Shown here: positions 1-8,237 of the stretch, piece by piece
Numbering within the stretch: the stretch's first letter is position 1
Layout: each line of letters begins with the position of its first letter
Assembly: GCA_958436045.1 (NCBI GenBank)
Contig: CAUBIP010000003.1
Span: 1 to 40,895, forward strand
DNA: 40,895 nt
Source: an uncultured Oscillospiraceae bacterium
GTDB lineage: Bacteria > Bacillota > Clostridia > Oscillospirales > Oscillospiraceae
Direction: 5' to 3'
Made by a program: the position numbers and the translations under genes
Notes under the pieces: model-generated
The model's input: the letters and a program-made list of their open reading frames with translations, nothing else
What the model was told of the DNA's origin: nothing
Database searches by the model: none

Positions 1-46
1 AAGTAAATAAGCTAGCTTCTTCATCTACTTTATTTCCTTTCTAAAC

Positions 47-101
47 GGGTGCGGGGTCAAACCCGCACCCACCCCCCTCCGGCACTTGCCGCCGGAGGGG
101 G
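47..101. terminator. two tandem GC-rich hairpins
   Basis: Two adjacent inverted repeats lie between an upstream gene outside the window and the methyltransferase. The first has a perfect 9-bp stem (47-55 with 62-70, loop 56-61). The second has an 11-bp stem (73-83 with 91-101, loop ACTTGCC) followed on the plus strand by a pyrimidine-rich tail. They probably terminate plus-strand transcription entering from the left. The second shares a 15-nt stretch (76-90) with the rnf terminator at 13284-13298. Confidence 0.55.
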
Positions 102-125
102 TCTCTCTATGCTCCCGGGGATAGC

Positions 126-173
126 AGAAAAATACCGCCGCATCTTCCGCAAAGGCTGCGGAGGATGCGGCGG
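126..173 (-). terminator. intrinsic terminator of the methyltransferase gene
   Basis: On the minus strand, just after the stop at 190, a 17-bp near-perfect stem (135-151 with 157-173, one mismatch, 5-nt loop) is followed by a T-rich tail (TATTTTTCT on the minus strand). This is the standard layout of a factor-independent terminator. Confidence 0.75.
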
Positions 174-189
174 CCGTGGTTTTTCGGGG

Positions 190-1080
190 TCATACGGCGT
201 GTGTGATGCGGCGGTCCCAGAGGAGCCAGCCGTAGCGGCACATGGTGCGGCAGGGAATGCGGCCATCGGCGTCTGCGTGGGCGGCCAGGTCCGCCGCAAG
301 GCGCGGCAGGAGCGTATCCGGGTCGCCCGGTACGCGGTAGCGGCGCAGAATATCCTGCGCCAGGGCTTCGTCCGCGGCGGGGCGCGTGGAGGTCTGCTCT
401 GTGTGATAGGCGACCACAGGGAAGCGGCCCTGGAGCCAGAGAAGATTCAGCAGCGCGTAGAAATTCCGCCCGTTTCGGCGGACAGAAAAGCTGCCCGGCG
501 GGCAGAGCCGCGCCAGGGCGGCCTCTGCGATATCGTCTGTCGCCTGGACGAAGCTGCTGGAGCAGCAGTAGGCCCGGCTGGCTTGCTCCAGACGGTCAAG
601 GTCCCGCGCGTTGCTGAGGGCAGGCGTCTGGGCGGCGAAGACCAGGTCAAATGCGCCGTCCCAGTCGGGCTTCGTTAGATTCAGCGCCGTAAAATCGGCC
701 TGCAGGAAGCGCAGATTCTCCCGCCCCGCCCGAGCGGCATGGGCCTGCGCGCTGCGCAGCATCCGGGACGAAAAATCAATGGCGGTGACCTGGGCGCAGG
801 TCCTGGAAAATTCGACGGCAAAGCGCCCCAGGCCACAGCCGATGTCCAGCACGGTATCTCGCGGGCCGAGTAGCCCATGGTCGCGGAGAAACGCAGCCAT
901 CGCAGCGACGCGGGCGTCATAGGCGGCAAGCTTGGCGTCGTTCTCCAAAAGCTCCCGCTCCCAGGCTGCGGCGCGGGCATCCCAGTCGGCACTCGAGTAG
1001 CCGCAGGCAGCGTTTTTATCCCGTTTGAGCAGCGCGGCAAATTGGGCTTGCAGCGCTACAGGGTCCCAGTTTGTTGGCAT
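190..1080 (-). CDS. class I SAM-dependent methyltransferase
   Basis: A 296-residue soluble protein with a Rossmann-type methyltransferase core. Motif I is VLDIGCGLGRFA at residues 77-88, followed by an acidic second strand (AIDFSSRML, about 100-108) and FDLVFAAQTPAL (about 144-155) as the motif IV region. It belongs to the Methyltransf_11/25-like superfamily, and its substrate cannot be told from sequence. The start is ATG at 1080 behind GGAGGG. It is a single-gene unit with its own promoter (1113-1141) and terminator. Neighbouring genes do not indicate a pathway, so a small-molecule or tRNA substrate is equally possible. Confidence 0.85.
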   Translation of the reverse strand: MPTNWDPVALQAQFAALLKRDKNAACGYSSADWDARAAAWERELLENDAKLAAYDARVAAMAAFLRDHGLLGPRDTVLDIGCGLGRFAVEFSRTCAQVTAIDFSSRMLRSAQAHAARAGRENLRFLQADFTALNLTKPDWDGAFDLVFAAQTPALSNARDLDRLEQASRAYCCSSSFVQATDDIAEAALARLCPPGSFSVRRNGRNFYALLNLLWLQGRFPVVAYHTEQTSTRPAADEALAQDILRRYRVPGDPDTLLPRLAADLAAHADADGRIPCRTMCRYGWLLWDRRITHAV

Positions 1081-1112
1081 AGCGGTGTCCCTCCGTGATG
1101 TTTCTTACTGCT

Positions 1113-1141
1113 ACTATACCGGAATCCGCGCCGCTGTGCAA
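1113..1141 (-). promoter_or_regulatory. sigma-A-type promoter of the methyltransferase gene
   Basis: Minus-strand TTGCAC (1136-1141), a 17-bp spacer and TATAGT (1113-1118), about 33 bp upstream of the start codon. This is a close match to the vegetative consensus. Confidence 0.65.
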
Positions 1142-1149
1142 CAAAAATC

Positions 1150-1182
1150 GCAAAAAACGCGCCCGGTTTAGACGGACGCGTT
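1150..1182 (-). terminator. terminator of the Na/Pi cotransporter gene
   Basis: Minus-strand hairpin with arms AACGCG/CGCGTT (1177-1182 and 1156-1161), overlapping the stop codon region at 1168 and followed by a run of six T residues (plus-strand A run 1152-1157). Confidence 0.6.
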
Positions 1183-2922
1183 TGCTGTGGGCAGCGGATA
1201 TTTTTCGGCGTAGGCGTCGTAGCGCTGGCGGAAGGCGGCGCTGTTTTTCTGGGCGCGCTGAGCCTGGTGGGTTGGTAGAAGGGATGCGTCTGTTACGGCG
1301 CTGGCAATATTGGCACAGTGGGCGGCGACGCGCTCCAGGGCGGTGAGCAGATCAGCCCAGACAAAGCCTGCTTCGACGCTGCAGTGCCCCTGCTGCATCC
1401 GCGCGATGTGGCGCATCCGCAGCTCCTCTTTGCGCTGGCAGACGACCTCAGAAAGGGGCAGCACGGCAGCTGCGGCGTCCAGCTCCTGGCGGCAGTAGGC
1501 GGAGAGCGTCAGCTGCAGTAGCTCTGTCACGGCGCGGCTGATGCAGCCCAGGTCCGTGGCTGCCTGCGGCGATAGGGTTAGGTGCTTGTCATGCAGCTCC
1601 TGGGCAGCGGCGATAAGGTTGACGCTGTGATCGCCGATGCGCTCTAAATCGCCGATGACCCGGAGAATCTGGGCAGACCCGGCGCTGATGGCCTGGCCCG
1701 GCCGTTGGGCGCTGAGCTTGACGAGATAGGTGCTGATGAGGTCCTCATCCCGGTCCGTCTGGCGCTCCAGCTGGCGGACGGTATCCGGCAGGGCCGGGTC
1801 GAAGCGTACCAGGCAGGCCAGAGCATTCTGCAGGGCAGAGGCGGCGTCGTCTGCCATCTGGCAGGAGAGGGCACGGCAACGCTCCAGGGCGACAGCGGGG
1901 GTGGCCAGCAGGCGCGTATCGAGGGCCACCGTCGAGTCCTTGGCAGGGCCGTCGGGGACCAGCCGGTAGGCCAGCTGCTCCAGAAGCCCAGTGGCGGGAT
2001 ACAGCAGCGCGGTACACAGCAGGTTAAACGCGGAGTGGACCGTAGCAATCCCGGCCAGCGTCGCGCTTTCGGATAAGATCGCCGGGGCAAACAGCGCACG
2101 GACGATGCAAAAAACGCTGATCCAGACAATGGAGCCGATGACATTGAAGCTGAGATGGACCATGGCCGCCCGCTTCGCGTTTTTGTTTGTACCGAAGGAG
2201 GCCAGAATGGCGGTGATGCACGTGCCGATGTTCTGCCCCATGATGATGGGGATCGCCGCGGCGTAGCTGATTTGCCCCGTCCCCGCTAGAGCCTGCAAAA
2301 TGCCGACGGAGGCGGAGCTGGACTGGATGATCGCCGTCAGAATCGCCCCGGCCAGGACACCGAGGATGGGGTTCTGGAATAATAAGAAGAGGTGTCGGAA
2401 GGCAGGTACCTCCGCCAGGCCCGCGACGGCGCTGCTCATGGTCTCCATGCCGTACATCAGTGTCGCAAAGCCGAGCAGGATCGTGCCGGTGTCCTTTCGC
2501 TTGCTGTCGGTGCAGAAGAGGAAGAGCACGATGCCAATGAGGGCGAGAATCGGAGTGAAGGAGGAGGGCTTGAGCAGCTGGAGCAGCAGGCTTTGGCCGG
2601 TGATCCCCGCCAGGCTCAAAAACCAGGCGGTGACTGTCGTGCCAATGTTTGCGCCCATGATGACATAAATCGCCTGGCGCAGCCGCATCAGCCCCGAATT
2701 GACGAAGCCGACGACCATAACGGTGGTGGCGGAGGAGCTTTGGATGACGGCGGTGACGCCGAGGCCGGTCAGAAGGCCGGTGAATTTATGGGATGTCATC
2801 CGCTCCAACAGGGTCTGCAGGCGGCTGCCCGCCCGGCGTTCCAGCGCCTGCCCCATAATCTGCATCCCGAACAGGAACAGACAGAGCCCGCCGAGCAACG
2901 TTAAAAAGTCGAAGATATCCAT
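1168..2922 (-). CDS. Na+/phosphate cotransporter (NptA/PNaS family) with PhoU-like domain
   Basis: A 584-residue membrane protein. The N-terminal about 330 residues are hydrophobic and contain the duplicated Na_Pi_cotrans repeat, each with the hallmark QSSSA (residues 61-65 and 200-204) that forms the substrate and sodium site. The C-terminal about 220 residues form a cytosolic PhoU-like helical domain including VIGDLERIGDHSVNLI. It probably imports inorganic phosphate with sodium, or exports it as proposed for some bacterial relatives. The start is ATG 2922 behind GGGAG. A possible Pho box lies upstream (2993-3009). It is a monocistronic unit. Confidence 0.9.
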   Translation of the reverse strand: MDIFDFLTLLGGLCLFLFGMQIMGQALERRAGSRLQTLLERMTSHKFTGLLTGLGVTAVIQSSSATTVMVVGFVNSGLMRLRQAIYVIMGANIGTTVTAWFLSLAGITGQSLLLQLLKPSSFTPILALIGIVLFLFCTDSKRKDTGTILLGFATLMYGMETMSSAVAGLAEVPAFRHLFLLFQNPILGVLAGAILTAIIQSSSASVGILQALAGTGQISYAAAIPIIMGQNIGTCITAILASFGTNKNAKRAAMVHLSFNVIGSIVWISVFCIVRALFAPAILSESATLAGIATVHSAFNLLCTALLYPATGLLEQLAYRLVPDGPAKDSTVALDTRLLATPAVALERCRALSCQMADDAASALQNALACLVRFDPALPDTVRQLERQTDRDEDLISTYLVKLSAQRPGQAISAGSAQILRVIGDLERIGDHSVNLIAAAQELHDKHLTLSPQAATDLGCISRAVTELLQLTLSAYCRQELDAAAAVLPLSEVVCQRKEELRMRHIARMQQGHCSVEAGFVWADLLTALERVAAHCANIASAVTDASLLPTHQAQRAQKNSAAFRQRYDAYAEKYPLPTANASV

Positions 2923-2976
2923 ACTGCATCTCCCGCTGTGTTTTTCTGAATTTAACCGGCTGGGCCGATCAATGCT

Positions 2977-3009
2977 ATTGTAACAGACGGGGCGTTAAGA
3001 TTTTGTCAA
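2977..3009 (-). promoter_or_regulatory. promoter region with Pho-box-like tandem repeat
   Basis: On the minus strand TTGACA (3004-3009) and TTAACG (2993-2998) form a direct repeat with a 5-nt gap, that is an 11-bp period like the Gram-positive PhoP box TT(A/T/C)ACA-N5. Ten nucleotides downstream is a -10-like TACAAT (2977-2982). A normal -35 at 17 bp is missing, which would suit an activated promoter. Control by phosphate is inferred only from this pattern and the product. Confidence 0.4.
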
Positions 3010-3063
3010 GATGCGGCGAAGCGGCGGGAGGATTGTGTAAACAATGTGAAATCTGCGTTAAAT

Positions 3064-3095
3064 CCGCCCCGCACCAGGTTCCTGGTGCGGGGCGG
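3064..3095 (-). terminator. hairpin after the cysE/methyltransferase operon
   Basis: A perfect 15-bp stem (3064-3078 with 3081-3095) directly after the minus-strand stop at 3110. The U-tract is weak (GATTT), so it may terminate inefficiently or protect the 3' end. Confidence 0.55.
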
Positions 3096-3109
3096 TCAAA
3101 AGGGCGGCG

Positions 3110-3973
3110 TTAGAGCGTGGCGCAGTATGCCGCGCACAGCTTTTCGATATAGGCCGGAGTCGTGCCGCAGCAACCGCCGATGACGCGGGCGCCTGCCTGG
3201 AGCAGCGTACCCATGGCGCGGGCGAAATGGTCGGCGTCCATGCTGTAGTGAACGCTGCCGTCGTCGCCGATCTCCGGCATCCCAGCGTTGGGCTTGGCCA
3301 GGATGGGGATGGCAGCGTGAGCTGCCATGGTACGGATCATCGCCTCCATCTGGTCCGGCCCGACGGAGCAGTTGACGCCGACGGCGTCGGCTCCCAGGGC
3401 CTCCAGGACCTCGGCTGCGTCGGCAGCGCCGCCGCCAAAGAACGCTTGACCGTCGGCGGCAAAGGAGAGGCTGCACAGGACCGGCAGCTCGCAGAGCATC
3501 CGGACCGCTTCCAGCGCGGCCTGGGTCTCCTCCAGGCCCATCATTGTTTCGATGACGAAGAGGTCGACGTCGGCGTCCAGCAGTGCCTGGGCTTGCTCAG
3601 TGTAGAGGTCGATGAGTTCGGCGTAGTCGGCGGGCTTGCCGATGGTCGTCATATCCCCGGCGACGAGGGCACGGCCTCCGGCGGCTTGCCGGCTGAGGGC
3701 AACCAGGTCCCGGTTGATCGCGGCCAGGTCCCCGGCAAGGTCATACATGCCGAGGCTGACGCGGTTGGCGCCAAAGGTCGGCGCGTAGATGATCTGGGAC
3801 CCGGCCTGGACATACTCCGTTTGGAGGGCGATGACGATATCCGGGTGCTCCAGCGCCCACTGCTCGGCGCAGACACCCCGGGGGCGCCCCCGCAGCATCA
3901 GGTTTGAGCCCGTCGCGCCGTCCAGCAGGACGGGGCCGCGGGCGGCCAGGGTGACAAATTCTTCTCGTGTCAT
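3110..3973 (-). CDS. homocysteine S-methyltransferase family protein
   Basis: A 287-residue protein of the Pfam S-methyl_trans family (the barrel found in MetH N-terminal domains, BHMT and MmuM). It has the N-terminal LLDGATGSNL (16-25) and all three zinc ligands that bind and activate homocysteine thiolate: Cys202 in GVNCS and Cys268/Cys269 in GGCCGT. It contains only the Hcy domain, with no cobalamin or folate modules, so the methyl donor is unknown (S-methylmethionine, betaine, or a partner methyltransferase). Its ATG overlaps the cysE stop by 4 nt, with AGGAGGAG inside the cysE end, so translation is coupled. This links it to sulfur amino acid synthesis. Confidence 0.88.
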   Translation of the reverse strand: MTREEFVTLAARGPVLLDGATGSNLMLRGRPRGVCAEQWALEHPDIVIALQTEYVQAGSQIIYAPTFGANRVSLGMYDLAGDLAAINRDLVALSRQAAGGRALVAGDMTTIGKPADYAELIDLYTEQAQALLDADVDLFVIETMMGLEETQAALEAVRMLCELPVLCSLSFAADGQAFFGGGAADAAEVLEALGADAVGVNCSVGPDQMEAMIRTMAAHAAIPILAKPNAGMPEIGDDGSVHYSMDADHFARAMGTLLQAGARVIGGCCGTTPAYIEKLCAAYCATL

Positions 3974-4848
3974 GTGGTCTCCTCCTGCTTTGCGTTGCGG
4001 AAATGCAGCTCCGGGGCCTTGATCGTGACGCGGGTGGCATCCTTGACGGATTCGGTGATGAACGTGTTGCCGCCGATGACGGTATTGGCGCCGATGACCG
4101 TCTCGCCGCCCAGGATCGTCGCCCCGGCGTAGATCGTGACATGGTCGCCCACAGTGGGGTGCCGCTGGCCGGGGACGGAGTCGTGCCCGCCCCGGGGGGA
4201 GAGGGCGCCCAGCGTTGCGCCCTGGTACATCTTGACATGGTCGCCGATGATCGTCGTTTCGCCGACGACGATGCCGGTCCCGTGGTCGATGAAGAAGTAT
4301 TCGCCGATGGTCGCGCCGGGGTTGATGTCGATGCCGGTGTGGTCGTGGGCGTACTCGGTCATCATCCGGGGGATCATGGGGATCTGCATGCGATAGAGCA
4401 CGTGGGCGATGCGGTAGACAAAGATGGCGTAGAAGCCGGGGTAGGAGAAGATGACCTCCTGCTTGGAGGTCGCGGCCGGGTCGCCGTCAAAGTTGGCGGT
4501 TAGGTCCTTCCAAAGCAGCTGCTGAATTTCAGGCAGCTGCTGCAGCAGCTGATTGGCCGCGTCGGCAGCGCTGTCGTCTGTGCAGGCGCCGGTGGCCCGG
4601 GCAATCTGCTCGGTCAGCTTTTCCGCCAGCTCCTGCAGCAGCAGGGCGCTGTACTGGGCAGGCGGCAGGCGCAGTAGCTGCGTGTCGCCGAAATAGGCGG
4701 GGAAGAGAAGCTTTTGCAAAAGCTCTAAAATCGCGATGACGGACGCCCGGTCCGGCAGGCAGAGGCGTTGACCGTACATGGGGACCTCCGCCGTCTCGTA
4801 ATTCTGAGCGATCTGCGCCGCGATCTCGTTGATCGTTTTGTTATCCAT
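3970..4848 (-). CDS. cysE: serine O-acetyltransferase
   Basis: A 292-residue protein that acetylates L-serine with acetyl-CoA, the first step of cysteine synthesis. It resembles the long EpsC/SAT type of anaerobes: an alpha-helical N-terminal half of about 165 residues, then a left-handed beta-helix of hexapeptide repeats (about 172-280). The catalytic region is seen as HDHTG (168-172) and FIDHGTG (186-192), with the loop GALSPRGG (214-221). The start is ATG 4848 behind AGGAGG. It lies 28 nt downstream of the YfbR-like gene and overlaps the homocysteine methyltransferase, forming one operon. No T-box or other leader element was seen. Confidence 0.92.
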   Translation of the reverse strand: MDNKTINEIAAQIAQNYETAEVPMYGQRLCLPDRASVIAILELLQKLLFPAYFGDTQLLRLPPAQYSALLLQELAEKLTEQIARATGACTDDSAADAANQLLQQLPEIQQLLWKDLTANFDGDPAATSKQEVIFSYPGFYAIFVYRIAHVLYRMQIPMIPRMMTEYAHDHTGIDINPGATIGEYFFIDHGTGIVVGETTIIGDHVKMYQGATLGALSPRGGHDSVPGQRHPTVGDHVTIYAGATILGGETVIGANTVIGGNTFITESVKDATRVTIKAPELHFRNAKQEETT

Positions 4849-4876
4849 AAAAAAGACCTCCTAAATGCGGCGTAGT

Positions 4877-5458
4877 TTATTCCAATTCATCCAGATTCAA
4901 CTGGAAGGCGGGCAGGCAATTGGCCAGGAACCAATCGACCTCCGGCAGCTGCATCTGGTCCAGCGCCCGCCGGGTCTGCTTTGCGGCGGACTCAAATTCC
5001 AGGTTGCCCGCCTTGAGCTCCTCGATACATTTAATATGAGCTGAGAGCTTATCGGCCGCCTTGACCAGCGCGCCAGTGGCAGGGTCGGATTCCAAAACGA
5101 AGGGGGCGTAGCTGGGCTGCAGCGCTGGCGGCAGCATTTGCAGCAGCTTTTCGCCGCTGACCCGCTCGACCTGCTTATAGGCGTCTTTGATTTCGGGGTT
5201 GAAGTATTTGACCGGCGTCGGCAGATCGCCGGTGAGAATCTCCGGCACGTCGTGGAACAGCGCCGCTGTGGCGCAGCGCTCTGGGTCGGCCTCGCCGCCC
5301 AGGATATCCCGCCGGATGAGAGCCAGTGCGTGGGCCAGCACAGCGACCATATGGCTGTGTTCCTGAATATTCTCTGAAAATGTGTTGCGCATCAGCCCCC
5401 AACGGGTGATATACCGCATCCGGGAGATCCATGCATAAAATTGATAAGCCTTTTTCAT
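4877..5458 (-). CDS. yfbR: YfbR-like HD-domain 5'-deoxynucleotidase
   Basis: A 193-residue HD-domain protein closely following the E. coli YfbR pattern: ITRWGLMRN (17-25), EHSHMVAVLAHAL with His34, the HD pair His69-Asp70 in LFHDVPEILTGDLPTPVKYF, and Asp136 in KAADKLSA. These supply the metal site and substrate contacts of the enzyme that dephosphorylates deoxyribonucleoside 5'-monophosphates, so a role in nucleotide pool balance is expected. It is the first gene of the operon with cysE and the homocysteine methyltransferase, though no functional link to sulfur metabolism is evident. The start is ATG 5458 behind AAAGGTG. Confidence 0.9.
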   Translation of the reverse strand: MKKAYQFYAWISRMRYITRWGLMRNTFSENIQEHSHMVAVLAHALALIRRDILGGEADPERCATAALFHDVPEILTGDLPTPVKYFNPEIKDAYKQVERVSGEKLLQMLPPALQPSYAPFVLESDPATGALVKAADKLSAHIKCIEELKAGNLEFESAAKQTRRALDQMQLPEVDWFLANCLPAFQLNLDELE

Positions 5459-5488
5459 AGTCGATTCGCACCTTTCTTACTTGGGAAT

Positions 5489-5517
5489 ATCTTACCACAG
5501 TCTGATTTTAAAGTAAA
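5489..5517 (-). promoter_or_regulatory. promoter of the yfbR-cysE operon
   Basis: Minus-strand TTTACT (5512-5517), 17-bp spacer, TAAGAT (5489-5494) preceded by TGG, giving a TGn-like extended -10. Confidence 0.55.
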
Positions 5518-5544
5518 TGGCAATTCCAAATCCCGGCAGTTTCA

Positions 5545-5573
5545 TTGCAATTTCCGCCGTTGTGGTGTAGAAT
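5545..5573 (+). promoter_or_regulatory. promoter of the DUF2207-like gene
   Basis: TTGCAA (5545-5550), 17-bp spacer, TAGAAT (5568-5573), 26 bp upstream of the start. It is back-to-back with the yfbR promoter, the two -35 boxes lying only about 27 bp apart. Confidence 0.6.
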
Positions 5574-5599
5574 AACAAAAAAGAGAGAAAGGCGGTGCG

Positions 5600-7366
5600 A
5601 TGCCGGTGAAATATCTCAGAAAAGCCCTGCTGGGGCTGGCCTTGGCGCTGCTGCTTTGCGTGGGCGCCGGTGCTTATACCTTTTCGTCCGTAGACGGTGT
5701 CTGTGACGTGGACACCAGCGGAACCTGCCGCTTTACCGTCTCCGGCGTGATTGACTTTGCCGAACCGGTAACGGAGTTTTCTATCCCCCTGGGGGAGCAT
5801 GTCAGCGGCGCTTCGGCGGAGATCTATGCGACGTCGGTGCGGAAGGAAAACGGCGTCAGCGCCCTGGTCTTTACCCGGGAGGCGGGGTTCTCCGGGCAGA
5901 TGAATGTCACCTGGTCCTATACAATCCACAATACGGTGACGGAGAATGGAAAGAGCCAGATATTTTCCGTCCCGCTGCTGGCAGCCCAGGGCGGCGATGT
6001 GGCCAAGCTTTCCTATACCGTGAAGCTGCCGAAAGAATTTTCTGCCAGCCCGGTCTTTTCCAGCGGGTACTACGCCGATGGGATCGACAATTATATGGAT
6101 ATCTCCGTCGAGGGCGGCGTGATCACCGCGGCAGTCAAGCAAAAGCTGATGGCAGGGGACGCACTGAACCTCAGTCTGGACCTGGACGCGGGGTATTTCT
6201 CCATGCGCCATGTCGCGGGGCAGACGCTCCTGGCAGACCGGCTGCTGCTCATTGCTTGCTGGGTCTTGGCGCTGCTGCTCTGGTTCTTCAAGATGCGCTA
6301 CCGCCTGCCCAAGCCGGGCAGCCAGACCCGTCCGCCCGCGGGGGCCAATGCTGGGGTCATGCGTTGCATTTTGGCTGGTGATACGCCGGAGCTTGCGCTG
6401 ATGGCAGCAGATTGGGCTGCCAACGGGTATTTGACAATCATCCGCCGCACCGATGGGACTTGTTGCTTGCATCGCCGTATGGTCATGGGAAATGAGCGGG
6501 AGAGCTATGAGACGAAGATTTTCCAGGCGCTGTTTTCCAAGGGGGATACGGTGGAGGTGCCGGGGCGGCGGTATAGATCTGTGGCGCAGTATGCGCCGAA
6601 GCCGGCGCTACATTTCTGGGGGCAGCGGCTGTTCCGGAAAAATGCGGTTAGCCCGCTGTTTTTGCGGTTGATTTGCCTGGCGGCGGGTTTGGCGGCCAGT
6701 TTGGCGACGGCAGATCTGGCTATCCCCAGCGGCCCGGTACGGCTGCTGGCTGTCCTCCCGTTGACGCTGGTGGGCGGCGGTTTGTTCTGGCTAGTCCAGG
6801 CGGGGGCGCTGCGGTTGCTGCATCGCGGCGGGCGGCGGCAGCGCCTGTGTGCCTTGGGCTGCGCTGCGCTGCTGGAGCTGGGCGGTGCGTTGGCCGGATG
6901 CGGCGGCGTGATGCTGGCGGCGCTGGCACTGCAGCTGGTGCTTGGTGTGCTGCTGCTCTTCGGCGTGCAGCGCAGCGGCAATGGCGTGGCGATGCTGGAG
7001 CAGAGCTTATCGCTTTACCGCTACCTGCGGGGCCTGCGTGCCGGGGATGCGGAAAAGCTGCAGGGGCAGGCGAGCCAGTATTTTTACAGGATGCTGCCCT
7101 ATGCTGAGTCCCTTGGGCTGGGGCGGCGCTTTGCGACGGCGTTTTCCGGCGTGACGCTGGAGCCCTGCGGCTGGTACGAGGCAGACAGGGCGCTGTTGCC
7201 CGGCAGCCTGGCATTTTATGAAGAATTTCACAGCTGCATGCAACAGCTGCAGGCGGCGCCTCCGCAGGAACGGCGTCCGCGCCCAGCGCGGAAGCGTCTC
7301 GCGCGCAAGCAGCCCGCCCCGGCAAAGCGGCGTCGCGGCGGCGCCCAGCGGTCTGCGCGGCCTTGA
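5600..7366 (+). CDS. DUF2207-like membrane protein with very basic C-terminal tail
   Basis: 588 residues. A signal peptide (residues 1-25, hydrophobic LLGLALALLLCVGAGA) leads into an extracytoplasmic beta-rich domain of about 180 residues. A first membrane helix (about 212-230) is followed by a cytosolic segment with LALMAADWAANGYLTI and then a cluster of membrane helices (about 350-470), matching the DUF2207 architecture. The last about 35 residues are an Arg/Lys/Pro/Ala tail that probably sits in the cytosol and binds anionic surfaces. Function unknown; family members are abundant in Firmicutes envelopes. Start ATG 5600 behind AAAGGCGG. It is monocistronic, with a hairpin after the stop. 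Confidence 0.8.
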   Translation: MPVKYLRKALLGLALALLLCVGAGAYTFSSVDGVCDVDTSGTCRFTVSGVIDFAEPVTEFSIPLGEHVSGASAEIYATSVRKENGVSALVFTREAGFSGQMNVTWSYTIHNTVTENGKSQIFSVPLLAAQGGDVAKLSYTVKLPKEFSASPVFSSGYYADGIDNYMDISVEGGVITAAVKQKLMAGDALNLSLDLDAGYFSMRHVAGQTLLADRLLLIACWVLALLLWFFKMRYRLPKPGSQTRPPAGANAGVMRCILAGDTPELALMAADWAANGYLTIIRRTDGTCCLHRRMVMGNERESYETKIFQALFSKGDTVEVPGRRYRSVAQYAPKPALHFWGQRLFRKNAVSPLFLRLICLAAGLAASLATADLAIPSGPVRLLAVLPLTLVGGGLFWLVQAGALRLLHRGGRRQRLCALGCAALLELGGALAGCGGVMLAALALQLVLGVLLLFGVQRSGNGVAMLEQSLSLYRYLRGLRAGDAEKLQGQASQYFYRMLPYAESLGLGRRFATAFSGVTLEPCGWYEADRALLPGSLAFYEEFHSCMQQLQAAPPQERRPRPARKRLARKQPAPAKRRRGGAQRSARP

Positions 7367-7378
7367 TAGGCTAGAGGA

Positions 7379-7409
7379 CCGCCGCAGATGGAAAACCCAT
7401 CTGCGGCGG
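7379..7409 (+). terminator. 13-bp hairpin after the DUF2207-like gene
   Basis: Perfect stem 7379-7391 with 7397-7409 and a 5-nt loop, 13 bp after the stop at 7366. No T tract follows, so it may act as a 3'-end stabiliser or a weak terminator. Confidence 0.45.
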
Positions 7410-7429
7410 CTGCCAAATCGGATACGGGA

Positions 7430-7465
7430 GAAAAAAACCCACACAGCGCAGCGCTGCATGGGGTT
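7430..7465 (-). terminator. terminator of tRNA-Gly
   Basis: On the minus strand, immediately 3' of the tRNA, an imperfect GC-rich hairpin (ACCC...GGGT outer stem with a CAGCGCTGCGCTG core) is followed by a run of seven T residues (plus-strand A run about 7431-7437). Confidence 0.6.
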
Positions 7466-7539
7466 TGGAGCGGGTAATGGGAGTCGAACCCACCTATCAA
7501 CCTTGGGAAGGTCGCATTCTACCGATGAATTATACCCGC
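7466..7539 (-). tRNA. tRNA-Gly (anticodon CCC)
   Basis: A 74-nt tRNA including an encoded CCA end (7466-7468). The acceptor stem GCGGGTA/TACCCGC is perfect, the D-arm has the ATCGGTAGAAT form, the anticodon stem CGACC/GGTTG encloses loop TTCCCAA giving anticodon CCC, and the T-arm reads GGTGGGTTCGACTCCCATT. It decodes GGG glycine codons. It has its own promoter and terminator, with no other tRNA nearby. Confidence 0.95.
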
Positions 7540-7552
7540 ATAGCTTGCTATT

Positions 7553-7581
7553 ATAATAGCGAAAGAAACCCGATTCGTCAA
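7553..7581 (-). promoter_or_regulatory. promoter of tRNA-Gly
   Basis: Minus-strand TTGACG (7576-7581), 17-bp spacer, TATTAT (7553-7558), about 14 bp before the tRNA 5' end. Confidence 0.65.
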
Positions 7582-7637
7582 TAGGAAAAAGTGTCGGGCG
7601 GCAAAAAAATTTTCCGCCCGCGGAGCATGGAGGACCG

Positions 7638-8120
7638 ATGGAAGACGAAAAATGGATGCAGGCGGCGCTGGAGCTGGCGCGCCAGGCGGCGCAGGCCGGG
7701 GAGGTTCCGGTGGGCTGCGTCGTCGTCCGGGGCGATGAGATTGTCGGCCGGGGCAGCAATCGCCGGGAGACGGGGAAGAACGCACTGCACCATGCCGAGC
7801 TACTGGCAATTGACGAGGCGTGCTGCCGTCTGGGTGGCTGGCGGCTGTGGGAATGCACGCTTTATGTCACGCTGGAGCCCTGCCCCATGTGCGCGGGGGC
7901 GATCTTGAATGCACGGATCCCTCGTGTCGTCTTCGGCGCGGCGGATTCGAAGGCGGGAGCCTGCGGCGGCGTGATTGACTTGATGAGGCTGCCAAATTAT
8001 CCTAAGCCAAATGTGACGGGTGGGGTACTGGAGGCGGAATGTACGGCGGCACTACAGGACTTTTTTTGCTGGCTGCGGGCCAATCCACGCCCCGCTTGGC
8101 GGGGCAAGCGCAAGGAATAG
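7638..8120 (+). CDS. tadA: tRNA adenosine(34) deaminase
   Basis: A 160-residue zinc deaminase that converts A34 of tRNA-Arg(ACG) to inosine. The active site is complete: HAE at 52-54 (zinc ligand His52, proton-shuttle Glu54) and PCPMC at 81-85 (Cys82, Cys85). ARIPRVVFGAADSKAGACG matches the TadA-specific stretch, favouring tadA over a cytosine or guanine deaminase. Start ATG 7638 follows GGAGG (7630-7634). The last codons contain a small hairpin (CCCCGC-TTG-GCGGGG). It lies divergent to the tRNA-Gly gene. Confidence 0.93.
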   Translation: MEDEKWMQAALELARQAAQAGEVPVGCVVVRGDEIVGRGSNRRETGKNALHHAELLAIDEACCRLGGWRLWECTLYVTLEPCPMCAGAILNARIPRVVFGAADSKAGACGGVIDLMRLPNYPKPNVTGGVLEAECTAALQDFFCWLRANPRPAWRGKRKE

Positions 8121-8237
8121 AGCCCGATTCTGTTTAAAATAGGTGAAAATTATACGAAAACTGCTGAAAAACATGCATACAAAGCGGTTAAGCTGCATGA
8201 TTTTGCGGCGCGGTGGGGGAATTGGCAGAAAATTAAC

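Noticed and set aside
4849..4876. T-box or cysteine-responsive leader before cysE
   Set aside because: Only 28 nt separate cysE from the upstream gene, and no T-box or similar element is visible upstream of that gene either.
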